Source of the DNA: Eubacteriaceae bacterium
GTDB lineage: Bacteria; Bacillota; Clostridia; Lachnospirales; Lachnospiraceae
Assembly (NCBI GenBank): GCA_910575665.1
Contig: CAJTFB010000001.1
Location: 98,402-162,401, forward strand
DNA: 64,000 bases
Direction: 5' to 3'
Part shown: one piece after another, positions 1 to 9,351 of the stretch
How the letters are laid out: each line of letters starts with the position of its first letter
How positions within the stretch are numbered: position 1 is the first letter of the stretch
The notes under the pieces: generated by a model
The model's database searches: none
The model's input: only the letters and a program-made list of their open reading frames with translations
Told to the model about the DNA's origin: nothing
Program-made: the position numbers and the translations under genes

Positions 1-766
1 CTTCCTGGTCAAAGGTCTCTTTGATCTTCTCCAGCAGCTCCCAGCGGACGTTCCAGTAGTCTTCTTTTTTTACCCATACATGAATAACCATATCCACCGA
101 ACTGCTTCCCAGCTGTCCTACCACAACATCCACTGGTTCATCCCGAAGAATCTCCGATTGATTTTGAATAATAATATCAAGAACATGTTTCACCTTCTGG
201 ATATTTTCGGAATAATCTACACCCACCTCAATATCAATACGACGCTTGTCCTGCCTGGTGACATTGATAATATCTGAATCCGCCAGCTTTCCATTGGGCA
301 TAATAACCGTTTTATTGTCTACCATCTGCAGCTTGGTATAAATAATATCAATGCTGAGCACCGTACCTTCCATCCCCCCTACGATAATATAATCTCCCAC
401 CATAAAGGGTTTCATAACAAGAATCAGCACTCCCCCAGCGAAGTTCGCCAGGCTTCCCTGCAGCGCCAGCCCCACAGCAAGTCCCGCGGAGCCCAGCAGA
501 GCGATCACCGAACTGGTCTCCAACCCCAAAAACTGACAGATCAGGATCAGCAGTACAAAATAAAGTGCAAACTTAATAATAGAAAGAAGAAAAGCGGCAA
601 CTCCATCCTCCATCCTGCTTCGTTCAAAAGATTTTTTCAGAAAGTTCAAAACCGCCTTTATGATCCGTTTGCCTATAAACCAGGCGACCAGAGAAATGAC
701 AATATGAATGCCAAAATCAGCCGCCGCCGGAAGTTTACCCTTAAAAAATGTTAATATCTGTTCCAT
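1..766 (-). CDS. mscS: Small-conductance mechanosensitive channel (MscS family), 3' end cut by window edge
   Basis: Reading the minus strand from an ATG at 766 gives about 255 residues without a stop, running off the window. There are hydrophobic helices near residues 15-35 and 60-85, then the Gly/Ala-rich pore helix typical of MscS TM3 (motifs GSAGLAVGLALQGSLANF and GGVLILVMKPF). A soluble beta domain follows (MPNGKLADSDIINVTR). The family forms plasma-membrane channels that release solutes on hypo-osmotic shock. An AAGGAGA site lies 6-7 nt before the ATG. The gene lies downstream of the biosynthetic operon on the same strand with only a 79-bp spacer. I saw no hairpin there, so read-through into it is possible. 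The C-terminus is not visible. Confidence 0.93.
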   Translation of the reverse strand, partial: MEQILTFFKGKLPAAADFGIHIVISLVAWFIGKRIIKAVLNFLKKSFERSRMEDGVAAFLLSIIKFALYFVLLILICQFLGLETSSVIALLGSAGLAVGLALQGSLANFAGGVLILVMKPFMVGDYIIVGGMEGTVLSIDIIYTKLQMVDNKTVIMPNGKLADSDIINVTRQDKRRIDIEVGVDYSENIQKVKHVLDIIIQNQSEILRDEPVDVVVGQLGSSSVDMVIHVWVKKEDYWNVRWELLEKIKETFDQE

Positions 767-845
767 GTAAGTCTCCTTTTTACGTGATTTAAACAAAATT
801 CTAATATATATTATCGGCAAATATTTTAGAAAGAATAAGTCCATT

Positions 846-1628
846 TTACATATAATATAATTGATTAACAATTTCATTAATTACCGAAACTACATCTTCT
901 ACACAATCGTTAATAAAAAAATGGCCTCCATGAAACATATATAATGTACATTTATTATTTGTGTATAATTTCCAGTGTTTCATATCTTCAATTGATGTGT
1001 CCAAATCCTTGTCTCCTAAGAACACGGATATACTACAAGAAAGTTTATTCACAAACTCATGCAGACTATAAGTTTCTAGAATCTTATAATCTGCACGCAT
1101 TATAGGTAAATATATATCCATTAACTCCTGAGATTGGAAAAATTCCAAAGGAGTACCTCCTAATCTCAATATCTCTTCTTTTAGTACTGGAAATGGAGCA
1201 TCGTAAATTTTTTTTTTGATCGTAATCTTGTTTGGAGGTACTCTTCCAGAAAAGATGATATGTTTTGGTTCCTTATATCCTAAATCCATTAACCTATGAG
1301 TTAATTCCAACGCCAAGACACTGCCCATACTATGTCCAAGAAATATATAATCCGAACATAAAATTTCTTTTTCAATTTGCAATAATATATCATAAACAGC
1401 TTCATCTAATGTTTCATAGAATGGTTCATTATATCTTCTTCCCCTGCCTGAAAGCTCTACTGTATACAAATCTATATTGTCATTAAGATACGCTTTGTAT
1501 TTATTGTAACTTGTAGCAGAACCTCCTGCATATGGAATACATATCAATTTGATGTTTTTTTTGTCACTCATTTGCTTTTTGTATGGTATTAAAACACATA
1601 CATTTCCTTTCTTTGCCTTTGCAATCAT
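846..1628 (-). CDS. Type II (editing) thioesterase of the NRPS/PKS cluster
   Basis: A 260-aa alpha/beta hydrolase. The family frees stalled or wrongly loaded acyl groups from carrier domains. Visible motifs are the N-terminal IPYAGGSATSY strand-turn, the nucleophile elbow GHSMGS, an acid in GDKD and the catalytic His in GGHFFI near the C-terminus. Length and motif order fit the GrsT/SrfD type II thioesterases. It is the last gene of the operon, 24 nt after the preceding stop. The ATG at 1628 has AAGGA about 8-9 nt upstream. No integrated type I thioesterase is visible in any megasynthase here, so this enzyme could also aid release, but editing is the safer call. Confidence 0.9.
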   Translation of the reverse strand: MIAKAKKGNVCVLIPYKKQMSDKKNIKLICIPYAGGSATSYNKYKAYLNDNIDLYTVELSGRGRRYNEPFYETLDEAVYDILLQIEKEILCSDYIFLGHSMGSVLALELTHRLMDLGYKEPKHIIFSGRVPPNKITIKKKIYDAPFPVLKEEILRLGGTPLEFFQSQELMDIYLPIMRADYKILETYSLHEFVNKLSCSISVFLGDKDLDTSIEDMKHWKLYTNNKCTLYMFHGGHFFINDCVEDVVSVINEIVNQLYYM

Positions 1629-1652
1629 ATTAATTGTCCTTAGATGTTGCTT

Positions 1653-3161
1653 TTATATTTGATTCATACGAAATAGATATAATGCAATCTCTTCCATCAC
1701 TTTTTCTTCTCTGTCAAGATTCTCTGCGAAAGTACAAATGATATCTTTGGAAATAACTGGATCAAACGTAATGTTGTATTTAATTGCCAAATTGAGCATC
1801 ATTTTATAGGAGTCAACGATATCCATAAAATTTTCAACTATCTTGTTACTCATAAGCCTTAGATCATATAGGAATTTAAGTCGCTGAAGCATAATAGTTT
1901 TATGCTCATATATGCAAAAAATTGACGGCAAATGAAAATCTATTTTTCTCGTTTCTAAGCTTTTCAAATGGGATAAAAACTTTTTACAGCCATAAATATT
2001 GTAATATGATATTTTGTCGTAACTTTTTTGTTTATCCCCATACTGTAGTAACCCTCTTATCATTTTGTTAATGTCTACATTCCATTCCACAAATGGACTT
2101 TTACTATAACTTCTATATGTAAAACAATTTTCTATATGTTCACCAACAATAGCAGCCTCCATAAATACATTATATGGTATAGAAAATGTTGTAAATTTTC
2201 CATTTAAATATTCTTGAACAGCAAACTCCATTTTATCGCGATTATATCCATAAACAAAGCAACCATGAAAAAGGAAACCTTTTTCATTTTCCTTATACAA
2301 ATAATTTGTAATTATGTTTTTATTCCAAAAACAAAAGAAATATTCTTCCATATTAATTGTCTGTTCAACTAAATCACAAATAATATTTTTATTATTTTGA
2401 ATTGGTATAATATGATATTTTTTTATCATAACTCCCTCCTGTGGAAGAAAGTCATAATAATCATAATATGCATGTTTCATCATTTGATGATCATCACGAT
2501 ATTCAATATCTATATATTTATCAAATAGCCAACCATTTTGATATACTTCATTACCTAAGATGCTAAAACAGAAAGCATCTCCCAAGTATGTCTTTATAAC
2601 AGGATCATGAATAACTAATTCCTTTTTTCTTAAAGTTTCCTTTCTATGTTCAATGTTATTATCTAAATTTGCAATGTTACTCAAACTTCTTTTGTTATAA
2701 TTATGTTTAACAAATTTTAATGCTTCAAAATATATTTCGTTTTCTGTCAAAGCTTGTTTTGCAATGAAATTATATATTTCATTAAGTTCAATATCTTTAG
2801 CTAATGTTTCGTTTCCATCTTTTGTAAGCTGAACACCTTTAAAAAGACTGGTATTTATTTTTTTTAACATGAGATACACTTTTTCTTCCATTTTCTGTTT
2901 TTTCCCATAACCAATATATATTAACACATACTCATATTGTTCAAAACATTCAATAATGGTTTGAACACAATGTTCTATACATTTTTCTTTAGAAATTGGA
3001 AAGTTAAATTCAAGTTTTAAAATTTTATTATTTTTATATAAGTCTTTTATATTTTTACCGTTTGATAATACAAATTTACTTCTTTTCTTATTTATTTCAT
3101 TTTGTAAATTCATATATGGCATCATTTTTAAGAGTATTTCATTTTTTTCTTTGTCATCCAT
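1653..3161 (-). CDS. Large BtrH-like protein of unknown function
   Basis: A 502-aa protein from a very AT-rich gene, which I cannot firmly place. The part around residues 185-345 resembles the papain-like fold of butirosin protein BtrH: a Cys in the FCFS segment near 198, and near residue 299 the pattern HGCFVYGYNRDKMEF, matching the family's H-x5-GY(D/N) strand. The first ~180 residues and the last ~150, which are helical and rich in Lys/Ile/Tyr, match nothing I know. It sits next to the free ACP and near a second, smaller BtrH-like gene, so a role in transfer or release of an ACP-bound acyl group is possible. That is inference. An AGAGGA site precedes the ATG at 3161. Confidence 0.5.
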   Translation of the reverse strand: MDDKEKNEILLKMMPYMNLQNEINKKRSKFVLSNGKNIKDLYKNNKILKLEFNFPISKEKCIEHCVQTIIECFEQYEYVLIYIGYGKKQKMEEKVYLMLKKINTSLFKGVQLTKDGNETLAKDIELNEIYNFIAKQALTENEIYFEALKFVKHNYNKRSLSNIANLDNNIEHRKETLRKKELVIHDPVIKTYLGDAFCFSILGNEVYQNGWLFDKYIDIEYRDDHQMMKHAYYDYYDFLPQEGVMIKKYHIIPIQNNKNIICDLVEQTINMEEYFFCFWNKNIITNYLYKENEKGFLFHGCFVYGYNRDKMEFAVQEYLNGKFTTFSIPYNVFMEAAIVGEHIENCFTYRSYSKSPFVEWNVDINKMIRGLLQYGDKQKSYDKISYYNIYGCKKFLSHLKSLETRKIDFHLPSIFCIYEHKTIMLQRLKFLYDLRLMSNKIVENFMDIVDSYKMMLNLAIKYNITFDPVISKDIICTFAENLDREEKVMEEIALYLFRMNQI

Positions 3162-3205
3162 TATTAATTCCTCTCTATCTTATTATATTTATATGTAAAT
3201 TTTAA

Positions 3206-3448
3206 TTAATCTATCATATCTTCTATATACCTTAAAAGATGACCAATATCTGGAAAAGAATCAACTTCCAACATGGTATTATCGAAGTGAATCCCGAATT
3301 CCTTCTCAACTTCAACAACGATTTGTATAAAACTTAAGGAATCAATATTTAAATCTTTAAGTTTCGTATCATCACTAATTTCTGGGGAGATTTCCTTTTC
3401 CCATATCGTACTTATACTCTTAAATAATCTTACTTTTATGTCGTTCAT
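3206..3448 (-). CDS. Free-standing acyl carrier protein
   Basis: An 80-aa single-domain carrier protein. The phosphopantetheine site is the Ser in LNIDSLSFIQ (around residue 37), with the usual acidic helix III after it (VEVEKEFGIHFD). Free carrier proteins hold an acyl or aminoacyl group for dedicated enzymes. It lies between two BtrH-like genes, as ACP BtrI works with BtrH in butirosin synthesis, which suggests it carries a side-chain acyl group rather than main-chain intermediates (inference). It has a strong AGGTGAG site before the ATG at 3448. It could instead serve as a malonyl carrier for the trans-AT modules. Confidence 0.9.
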   Translation of the reverse strand: MNDIKVRLFKSISTIWEKEISPEISDDTKLKDLNIDSLSFIQIVVEVEKEFGIHFDNTMLEVDSFPDIGHLLRYIEDMID

Positions 3449-3539
3449 ATTCTCACCTCTTTTTATAATTGAAAATGTTCGGCAACTCTGTGTTCCCTAA
3501 CTCTCCATGTTGATTTGCCTGTAAAATTCATTTCATTAC

Positions 3540-4493
3540 TTAATCCAACTGTTCGTTTATTTTGATAAGAAAGCTTCGCAGTTCACTATCCAGTTTTAAG
3601 TTCTGCTTCTGGTACATCTCCATATCCTCTGCACTTAACTCTATTTTACTAATAAATAATTTTATCAGCACGTTTACAATCTGTTTTCTACCACTGATAT
3701 AATACTGCTCAAACTGTTTTACTTCATCTGTAGCCGTATACTTTCCAATGATATCGAATGGAATGTGTAGTGAATTAATATAAGTACTAATAAATCTCTT
3801 CATATCGAAGTTCAGATTCTTTTGTAGTACTTGATTAAAGCTATTCACTACCTTCTCCAAATTAGAATTTTGCCCCTCAAGAATACAAATCCATTCCTCT
3901 ATAGCACTTCTCACTGTGGGAATAGAAACTAACTCGTAGTTTTCTTCCACACTTACTAATTCAACATATGGTTCATGAAAGAATTTTTCAGCAGAATCCC
4001 ATGCCATCTTTTCTATAACATAATCTGCAAGCCATAACTTAGGTAAACCACCACCATTTAATTCCGGATAGTTCATGTAGTTATGTGCCCATTCTCTGGT
4101 CTGTATTATTTCTCTGGAATCATCGTAACCTGCAATCAAAATACCATGCTCCAAATTGCTTCTTTTGTACTGCTCATAGGCAAAAAACAACGTACTATAA
4201 TGTACTTTTAAGATTACTGGGACTTCCCGATTTATGTATTCTCGAATTTTTGGAATTAAGCTACTTTTTTCTGTAACTTTACAGGATATGTAATCTAATC
4301 CAAATCGATTCAGGTTTTCTAAGTCATTGACTTCTTCTTTCCAGTTAATCTGTATTGATGTATAAAACAAAAACATCTGATAATAGTAAAAATCATAATA
4401 TCCAGCTGTACATGCTAGGGGCATATGCCAGCAATCAGTTTCTTCTATATGATAGCCATCTTTATATAAACTAAGTTCTAACTGTTTATCCAC
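3540..4493 (-). CDS. BtrH-like acyltransferase/peptidase-fold protein
   Basis: A 317-aa protein like butirosin BtrH (BtrH N-terminal family), which moves an acyl group from an ACP to an amine. Visible are an N-terminal Cys (Cys21), the strand REVPVILKVHYSTLF resembling the family's 'PVivgvD.y' segment, and LEHGILIAGYDDS with candidate catalytic His116. The C-terminal ~150 residues are mostly helical. The start is GTG at 4493, well placed after AAAGGGG; an overlapping ATG is out of frame. The stop of the upstream ACT-like gene is 12 nt away. With the ACP gene next to it, an amine-acylating step on the NRP/PK product is plausible. Family assignment rests on motif recall. Confidence 0.65.
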   Translation of the reverse strand: MDKQLELSLYKDGYHIEETDCWHMPLACTAGYYDFYYYQMFLFYTSIQINWKEEVNDLENLNRFGLDYISCKVTEKSSLIPKIREYINREVPVILKVHYSTLFFAYEQYKRSNLEHGILIAGYDDSREIIQTREWAHNYMNYPELNGGGLPKLWLADYVIEKMAWDSAEKFFHEPYVELVSVEENYELVSIPTVRSAIEEWICILEGQNSNLEKVVNSFNQVLQKNLNFDMKRFISTYINSLHIPFDIIGKYTATDEVKQFEQYYISGRKQIVNVLIKLFISKIELSAEDMEMYQKQNLKLDSELRSFLIKINEQLD

Positions 4494-4505
4494 ATTTTCC
4501 CCTTT

Positions 4506-4877
4506 CTAAACAATAACACGATACTGCTTAGAATACAGTATCTGACTTGCCTTAGCAACATTTTCTTCTTTCACAAAAACATAATCTGTATTAAACGTAG
4601 AAACAACAAAAATACCAATTTGAGCTTCTGCCAAAGCTACTGAAATAGGAGCTAGAATTCCAATTAAAGAAAAATCCAAAATACCTTCTATTCGAAACCC
4701 CCTAAAGCCATCCTCACATGATACGGTAACCTTTGGTACACAATGGGTTGGACATACATAAGAAATTTCTTCATCCGTTATACTTAAAAAGGAAAATTGA
4801 TTCTTCTGTCTAACTTCCTCTAAGTCTGGCAACTTACAAATTGAAAATTTATCACTCAGCCATTGGATTGTAAACAT
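4506..4877 (-). CDS. ACT-domain-like small protein
   Basis: A 123-aa protein with the layout of the stand-alone ACT_7-type family: short beta strands at the N-terminus, then the ligand-type loop GILDFSLIGILAPISVALAEAQIGIFVVSTFNTDYVFV, whose LxGI..I...L motif and NTDYVFV strand are family hallmarks. ACT domains usually bind amino acids. Some members lie beside acyltransferase or amino-acid-modifying genes. Its gene lies between the Asn-loading NRPS and the BtrH-like gene with tight spacing (15 and 12 nt), so it may sense or handle an amino-acid substrate of the pathway. That role is inference. A clear AGGAG site precedes the ATG at 4877. Confidence 0.7.
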   Translation of the reverse strand: MFTIQWLSDKFSICKLPDLEEVRQKNQFSFLSITDEEISYVCPTHCVPKVTVSCEDGFRGFRIEGILDFSLIGILAPISVALAEAQIGIFVVSTFNTDYVFVKEENVAKASQILYSKQYRVIV

Positions 4878-4892
4878 TTTTTATCTCCTATT

Positions 4893-7800
4893 CTAAAATA
4901 ATATATCTAAATCGTCCTGTGTAATATCGCTATCATAAAAATCAGACGGTGTAAACGTAACCTCTGTCTCCGTCTTACAATTCTCTGTTAACCGGTCAAT
5001 CTGATTTAAGAATTCGTCGGCAAGAATATTCATGGTTGTTTCATAAAATTCTTCCACACAATAAGAAATTTCAATTTGCAGATGCTCTTTTTGCAACATG
5101 ATATTAACATCTAGTAGTGGTTGGAATTCATTCTCTTCATCTGTATCTATTTTTAAGGAATTCTCTAGTATTGTAAATTCACTGTAATTTGTTTCATTTC
5201 CAACATCCCCCAAATAGTTAAAACGGACATTTCTTTCGCCTTTGTGAGGCCACTCCAAGTTGTTTTGTTTTGCCCTCTCTCTGGCCTCCCGTAGCCTCTC
5301 CTTAAGTAACTTGACATTTGTATTCAATCTTTCGCAAGACAATGGAAGGCACACAGAATATATTCTCGTAAACCATCCCATGGTTCTGGATGTATTGCAT
5401 GTTTCACTAATATGATCCCTTCCCTGGCTCTCTATCTCCAGATTCAGAGTAGAAACATGAAACACACTACTTACAGCCAAGGAAAATGCAATTGCAAGTG
5501 ATTCATCTAATGTAAGGTGATAGGTTTCATACACAGCCTCCCGAAATAACGATAATTCTTCACGGCTTTTTTGTCTACAGATTATTTTAACATCTTTCAT
5601 CATAGGATGTTCCACCCTTAAATCAACGGATATGGGTTCTATTTCTTTTTTAACGTTCTGGATCCGTCCACATCCCATAAAACAAGCCTTATAACTAGTG
5701 GTCTTCCTAGGTAATACAAATTCCTTTTGTTCTTTCTTGCAGGCTATAGCATGATTTAGATCTTCCAAAAAAATTCTCCATGATATCCCATCCGTGATAA
5801 GATGATGCATGGTAATAAATACTCTCGTTTTTGCCCTCTGAATAGGAACGATCAGGTAGCCAATCAAAAATCCTGATCCAAATGTGAAACGATTGAGTAA
5901 CTCTTCCATTCTACTGCCTATTTTAATTTCCCATTCTGTTTCTTTTATCATCTCAGGATAAACATATCCTCGTAATGAGCTAATTAATTCTTTGTCCTGA
6001 TAGTAAAACTTTTGCTCCTCTGGAAGATAATTTGCACGCAAAATATCATGGTACCCCACTAATTCCCTCATAATTTCATCTAAATCGGCAGGTTTCATTT
6101 TATATGGCAGTTCAATCACAATACTTTGATTATAATAAGCTGGATTATTTAGTTTTAGTGAAAAAAAGTATTGCTGTATAGGCGCTAAATCCATGGTTCC
6201 ATTATAATTATCTGGATTATCACTTCCCATCTCCTGCTTCTTTACTATTATCTTAGCTAAAAGCCTTGCCGTCCGATATGTAAGAATATCACTTATCTTA
6301 ATCTGATAATTTAAGGCATCCAATCTCGAGGTCAATTGAATTGCTTTGATGGAATCACCACCTAGAGCAATAAAATCATCATCAATTTCAATTCCTTCAA
6401 CACCTAAAACAGCCCCCATAGCCTCAACCAATATAATCTCTTTCTCAGATCGAGGGATTGTAACTTTATCGGCTTTTTGTATCTGGAAGGGAAGTTTTTC
6501 CACGTCAACCTTGCCATTTATCGTTAGAGGTATTGAATCAATTCTATAATACTGATCAGGAATCATATAACCTGGAAGAATGGAACATAATTTTAGTTTT
6601 ATATCTACTTTATCCAAAGACTCCATACCTTTTAAATACGCACAAAGGAATTCACTTTGGGACGGTGTACGTTTTACAGTTACTATACATTTTTCACAAT
6701 TTGTAATATTTTGAATAGACTGCTCAACCTCAGAAAGCTCTATTCTATGACCTCTTAATTTAATTTGACTATCTTTTCGTCCTTTATATAATAAATCATT
6801 ACCCGAAATCCATACTGCCATGTCTCCTGTTTTATACAAACGAAGGCTTTCTCCTGTTTCCAGTTTCATAGTAAGGAATGCATGTTTTGTGTCGTCTGGC
6901 AAATTACGATACCCTCTAGCAAGTCCGTCTCCTGCAATATAAATTTCTCCTTCTTCATGGTCTGCTACTGTCTTTCCATTTTGGTTAAGCAGAAAAATCC
7001 TTACGTTATCTGCTGGTTTTCCTATTGGCACCGCGTATCCTGTATCTTTTCCTTGTCTGTACAAATAATTCATACAACCTACTACTGCTTCCGTAGGTCC
7101 ATATTCATTATAAATTGCTATTTTCCCATGGAATAAGTCTGTTACCGTATTACATAGGTCACTTTTTAGATTTTCTCCACCTACGATCAGGCTGTGGAGC
7201 TTAGGGGATTCTACAATATGCGCTTTGTTAATAAGCTCTAAATGCGATGGCGTTGCTTTCATAACAGTAACTCTATTTTTCTTCAAAATAGTATAAAGAT
7301 TAAATTCTTCATCCACGACCGGGTAGATATCCATACAACAGCCAGAACAAAGTGGACAAAAGATTGATGTGATGGTTAAATCAAATGAAATAGAAGAATA
7401 AAACGCGAATACATCTTCACTGTCTTTAAGATACATTTTACCAGCCCATTTGATATAATTACTTAGCCCTTTGTGCTCAATCATTACCCCCTTAGGCCGT
7501 CCCGTTGAACCTGATGTGTAAATGGTATATGCAAGCTCGCTCATTATAGACAGATCTATCGCTTCATCATCTTCTGATAATAAATCAATCTGACTAATAT
7601 CCATTGTTTTTACTGGATAATAATTTTGCCTTTTTGTTTCTTTTTGAATGAGAAGCTGTACATTAGAGTCCTTTATAATGTACTCAATCCATTCGCTAGG
7701 ATAATTTGGATCCACCGGTACATAAGAAGCACCTGCTTTTAATACAGCAAATATAGCAATAATCAGTTCTATCGAATGAGGATAGCAGATTGCAACAATA

Positions 7801-9314
7801 TCTTGATTTTGCACTCCATGTTTTATAAGATAATTTGTTAATTGATTAATCTTTCTGCTTAATTCTTGATAGGTTATACTTTTTTCCCCACACATGCATG
7901 CAGTTTGTTCTCCAATTCTTTCCACCTGTTCTTCAAATAATGCAATAACCGTTTTCTTTTCCTTAACAAAATGGATTGTATTATTATATTGTATTAACTT
8001 TTCGTATCTTTCCTGATATGGCATTAGTGAAATATCCTGAAGATGCCCTATATTATCTTGTACAAATGATTTTGCTATCTGAACAAGATAACGGTAGATC
8101 GTATTAATATCATTTTCTTCATAGTAGGATAAGTTATAGTCTAAGTCCAGCTCAATTTTCTGGATATCTTCATGCAATACAATAACAAGTTGCAAAGGAT
8201 ACCACTGCGCACATTGAAAAACCTGCTCAATACAAGCTGGATTTCCATCGATGGTATCTGAATATTTTGCAACATAATAATTAACACAGACGTCAAATAG
8301 ACTTTCATATCCTTCTTTTCTTATGCCCAGGTCATTTATTAACAGATCATAAGGATACCGTTGCTGAGACAAACATTTTTTTAATTCTCTATTCACTGTC
8401 TTAAAAAATATATCGCAGGCCATGTCTTCCGAATAGGATACACGAACTGGCATCGTACTCGTAAACATTCCAACCATTTCCTTCTCCTGTTTTCCTATCC
8501 TGTTATATACTGGCACTCCAATAACGATATCATTTATGTTTCTTATCCTTCCCAGGTAAAGAATCATGATACTTGTAAAAAAACTATCAAGAGATAATTT
8601 CTTATTTTTTAGGAAGCAGAAAATCTCTTGTGATAATTCTTTCTCTAAAAAGAACTTAATGCGTTTTGCTTTGATTGCATCCTTTTTCAATGAAACCATG
8701 TTTTGGGGAAGTGTTGAAAATTTTTTTATCCAGTAATCTCTATTTTTTCTACACCGCTCTGAATCTAAATATGCTTTTTCAGTATTTAGATAGGTTAAAT
8801 AACTTGGTTTGGTTTCCTGTCCATGAACAGTACTTCCCTTTTTCAGCATTTCATAATAGTCTGTGATCTGTTTTTGTATAATACTTGTTGACCAGCCATC
8901 CGATATTAAATGGTGCATTTTCAAAAAGATGCCATATTCTTCTTTTTCGGAGCAAAAAACTACAAACTCATATAGCTTACCATCTATAAGTGTAAATGAA
9001 GTATTCAATTTATTAGAATACCACTGTTCAATTGTTTCTTTATTTTCCTTTGTAAAATCAACAAATTCGATTTTCTCTGTTTCATAATCTTCCAGATATT
9101 GTTCGAGTTCTCCACTTTTTTCAAAAAACCGAAGTCTTAATCCATCATTATTCTTAATCGTAAGATTGATTGCTTGTTTGATAAGCGAAATATCGACTTC
9201 TCCTTTTATTTTCATAACTCCGATGATATTATGTAATTGTGAATCGTTATAGGCTTTTTCTAGATACCAGATTCTTTTTTGTGGGTGTGAAAGGTGATAA
9301 GACTTTTTTCGCAT
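4893..9314 (-). CDS. NRPS starter protein C-A(Asn)-T-E, predicted N-acyl-D-Asn prodrug loader
   Basis: About 1473 aa. Domains in order: condensation (~1-430, HHLISDGWS), adenylation (~455-950, YTSGSTGRPKG), thiolation (~960-1030, ALGGDSIKAIQ) and epimerisation (~1040-1470, HHLITDGISWR, RTMGWFT, FNYLG). Aligning the A domain to GrsA by eye gives the ten-residue code DLTKIGEVGK, a known Asn code. A C-A(Asn)-T-E protein with nothing before its C domain matches the starters that build N-fatty-acyl-D-Asn in colibactin (ClbN) and xenocoumacin (XcnA). The acyl group is later removed together with D-Asn by a membrane peptidase; two candidate peptidases are in this operon. A TTG 33 nt upstream also opens the frame, but the ATG at 9314 has AGAGGAA at good distance. 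The acyl donor is not determined. Confidence 0.92.
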   Translation of the reverse strand: MRKKSYHLSHPQKRIWYLEKAYNDSQLHNIIGVMKIKGEVDISLIKQAINLTIKNNDGLRLRFFEKSGELEQYLEDYETEKIEFVDFTKENKETIEQWYSNKLNTSFTLIDGKLYEFVVFCSEKEEYGIFLKMHHLISDGWSTSIIQKQITDYYEMLKKGSTVHGQETKPSYLTYLNTEKAYLDSERCRKNRDYWIKKFSTLPQNMVSLKKDAIKAKRIKFFLEKELSQEIFCFLKNKKLSLDSFFTSIMILYLGRIRNINDIVIGVPVYNRIGKQEKEMVGMFTSTMPVRVSYSEDMACDIFFKTVNRELKKCLSQQRYPYDLLINDLGIRKEGYESLFDVCVNYYVAKYSDTIDGNPACIEQVFQCAQWYPLQLVIVLHEDIQKIELDLDYNLSYYEENDINTIYRYLVQIAKSFVQDNIGHLQDISLMPYQERYEKLIQYNNTIHFVKEKKTVIALFEEQVERIGEQTACMCGEKSITYQELSRKINQLTNYLIKHGVQNQDIVAICYPHSIELIIAIFAVLKAGASYVPVDPNYPSEWIEYIIKDSNVQLLIQKETKRQNYYPVKTMDISQIDLLSEDDEAIDLSIMSELAYTIYTSGSTGRPKGVMIEHKGLSNYIKWAGKMYLKDSEDVFAFYSSISFDLTITSIFCPLCSGCCMDIYPVVDEEFNLYTILKKNRVTVMKATPSHLELINKAHIVESPKLHSLIVGGENLKSDLCNTVTDLFHGKIAIYNEYGPTEAVVGCMNYLYRQGKDTGYAVPIGKPADNVRIFLLNQNGKTVADHEEGEIYIAGDGLARGYRNLPDDTKHAFLTMKLETGESLRLYKTGDMAVWISGNDLLYKGRKDSQIKLRGHRIELSEVEQSIQNITNCEKCIVTVKRTPSQSEFLCAYLKGMESLDKVDIKLKLCSILPGYMIPDQYYRIDSIPLTINGKVDVEKLPFQIQKADKVTIPRSEKEIILVEAMGAVLGVEGIEIDDDFIALGGDSIKAIQLTSRLDALNYQIKISDILTYRTARLLAKIIVKKQEMGSDNPDNYNGTMDLAPIQQYFFSLKLNNPAYYNQSIVIELPYKMKPADLDEIMRELVGYHDILRANYLPEEQKFYYQDKELISSLRGYVYPEMIKETEWEIKIGSRMEELLNRFTFGSGFLIGYLIVPIQRAKTRVFITMHHLITDGISWRIFLEDLNHAIACKKEQKEFVLPRKTTSYKACFMGCGRIQNVKKEIEPISVDLRVEHPMMKDVKIICRQKSREELSLFREAVYETYHLTLDESLAIAFSLAVSSVFHVSTLNLEIESQGRDHISETCNTSRTMGWFTRIYSVCLPLSCERLNTNVKLLKERLREARERAKQNNLEWPHKGERNVRFNYLGDVGNETNYSEFTILENSLKIDTDEENEFQPLLDVNIMLQKEHLQIEISYCVEEFYETTMNILADEFLNQIDRLTENCKTETEVTFTPSDFYDSDITQDDLDILF

Positions 9315-9351
9315 AACGCTTCCTCTTCTTTCTGTTAAGTGTTTCAAGCTA

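Noticed and set aside
1653..4877. An aminoglycoside (butirosin-type) cluster
   Set aside because: Only BtrH-like and ACP parts are shared. No deoxystreptamine or glycosyltransferase gene is present.
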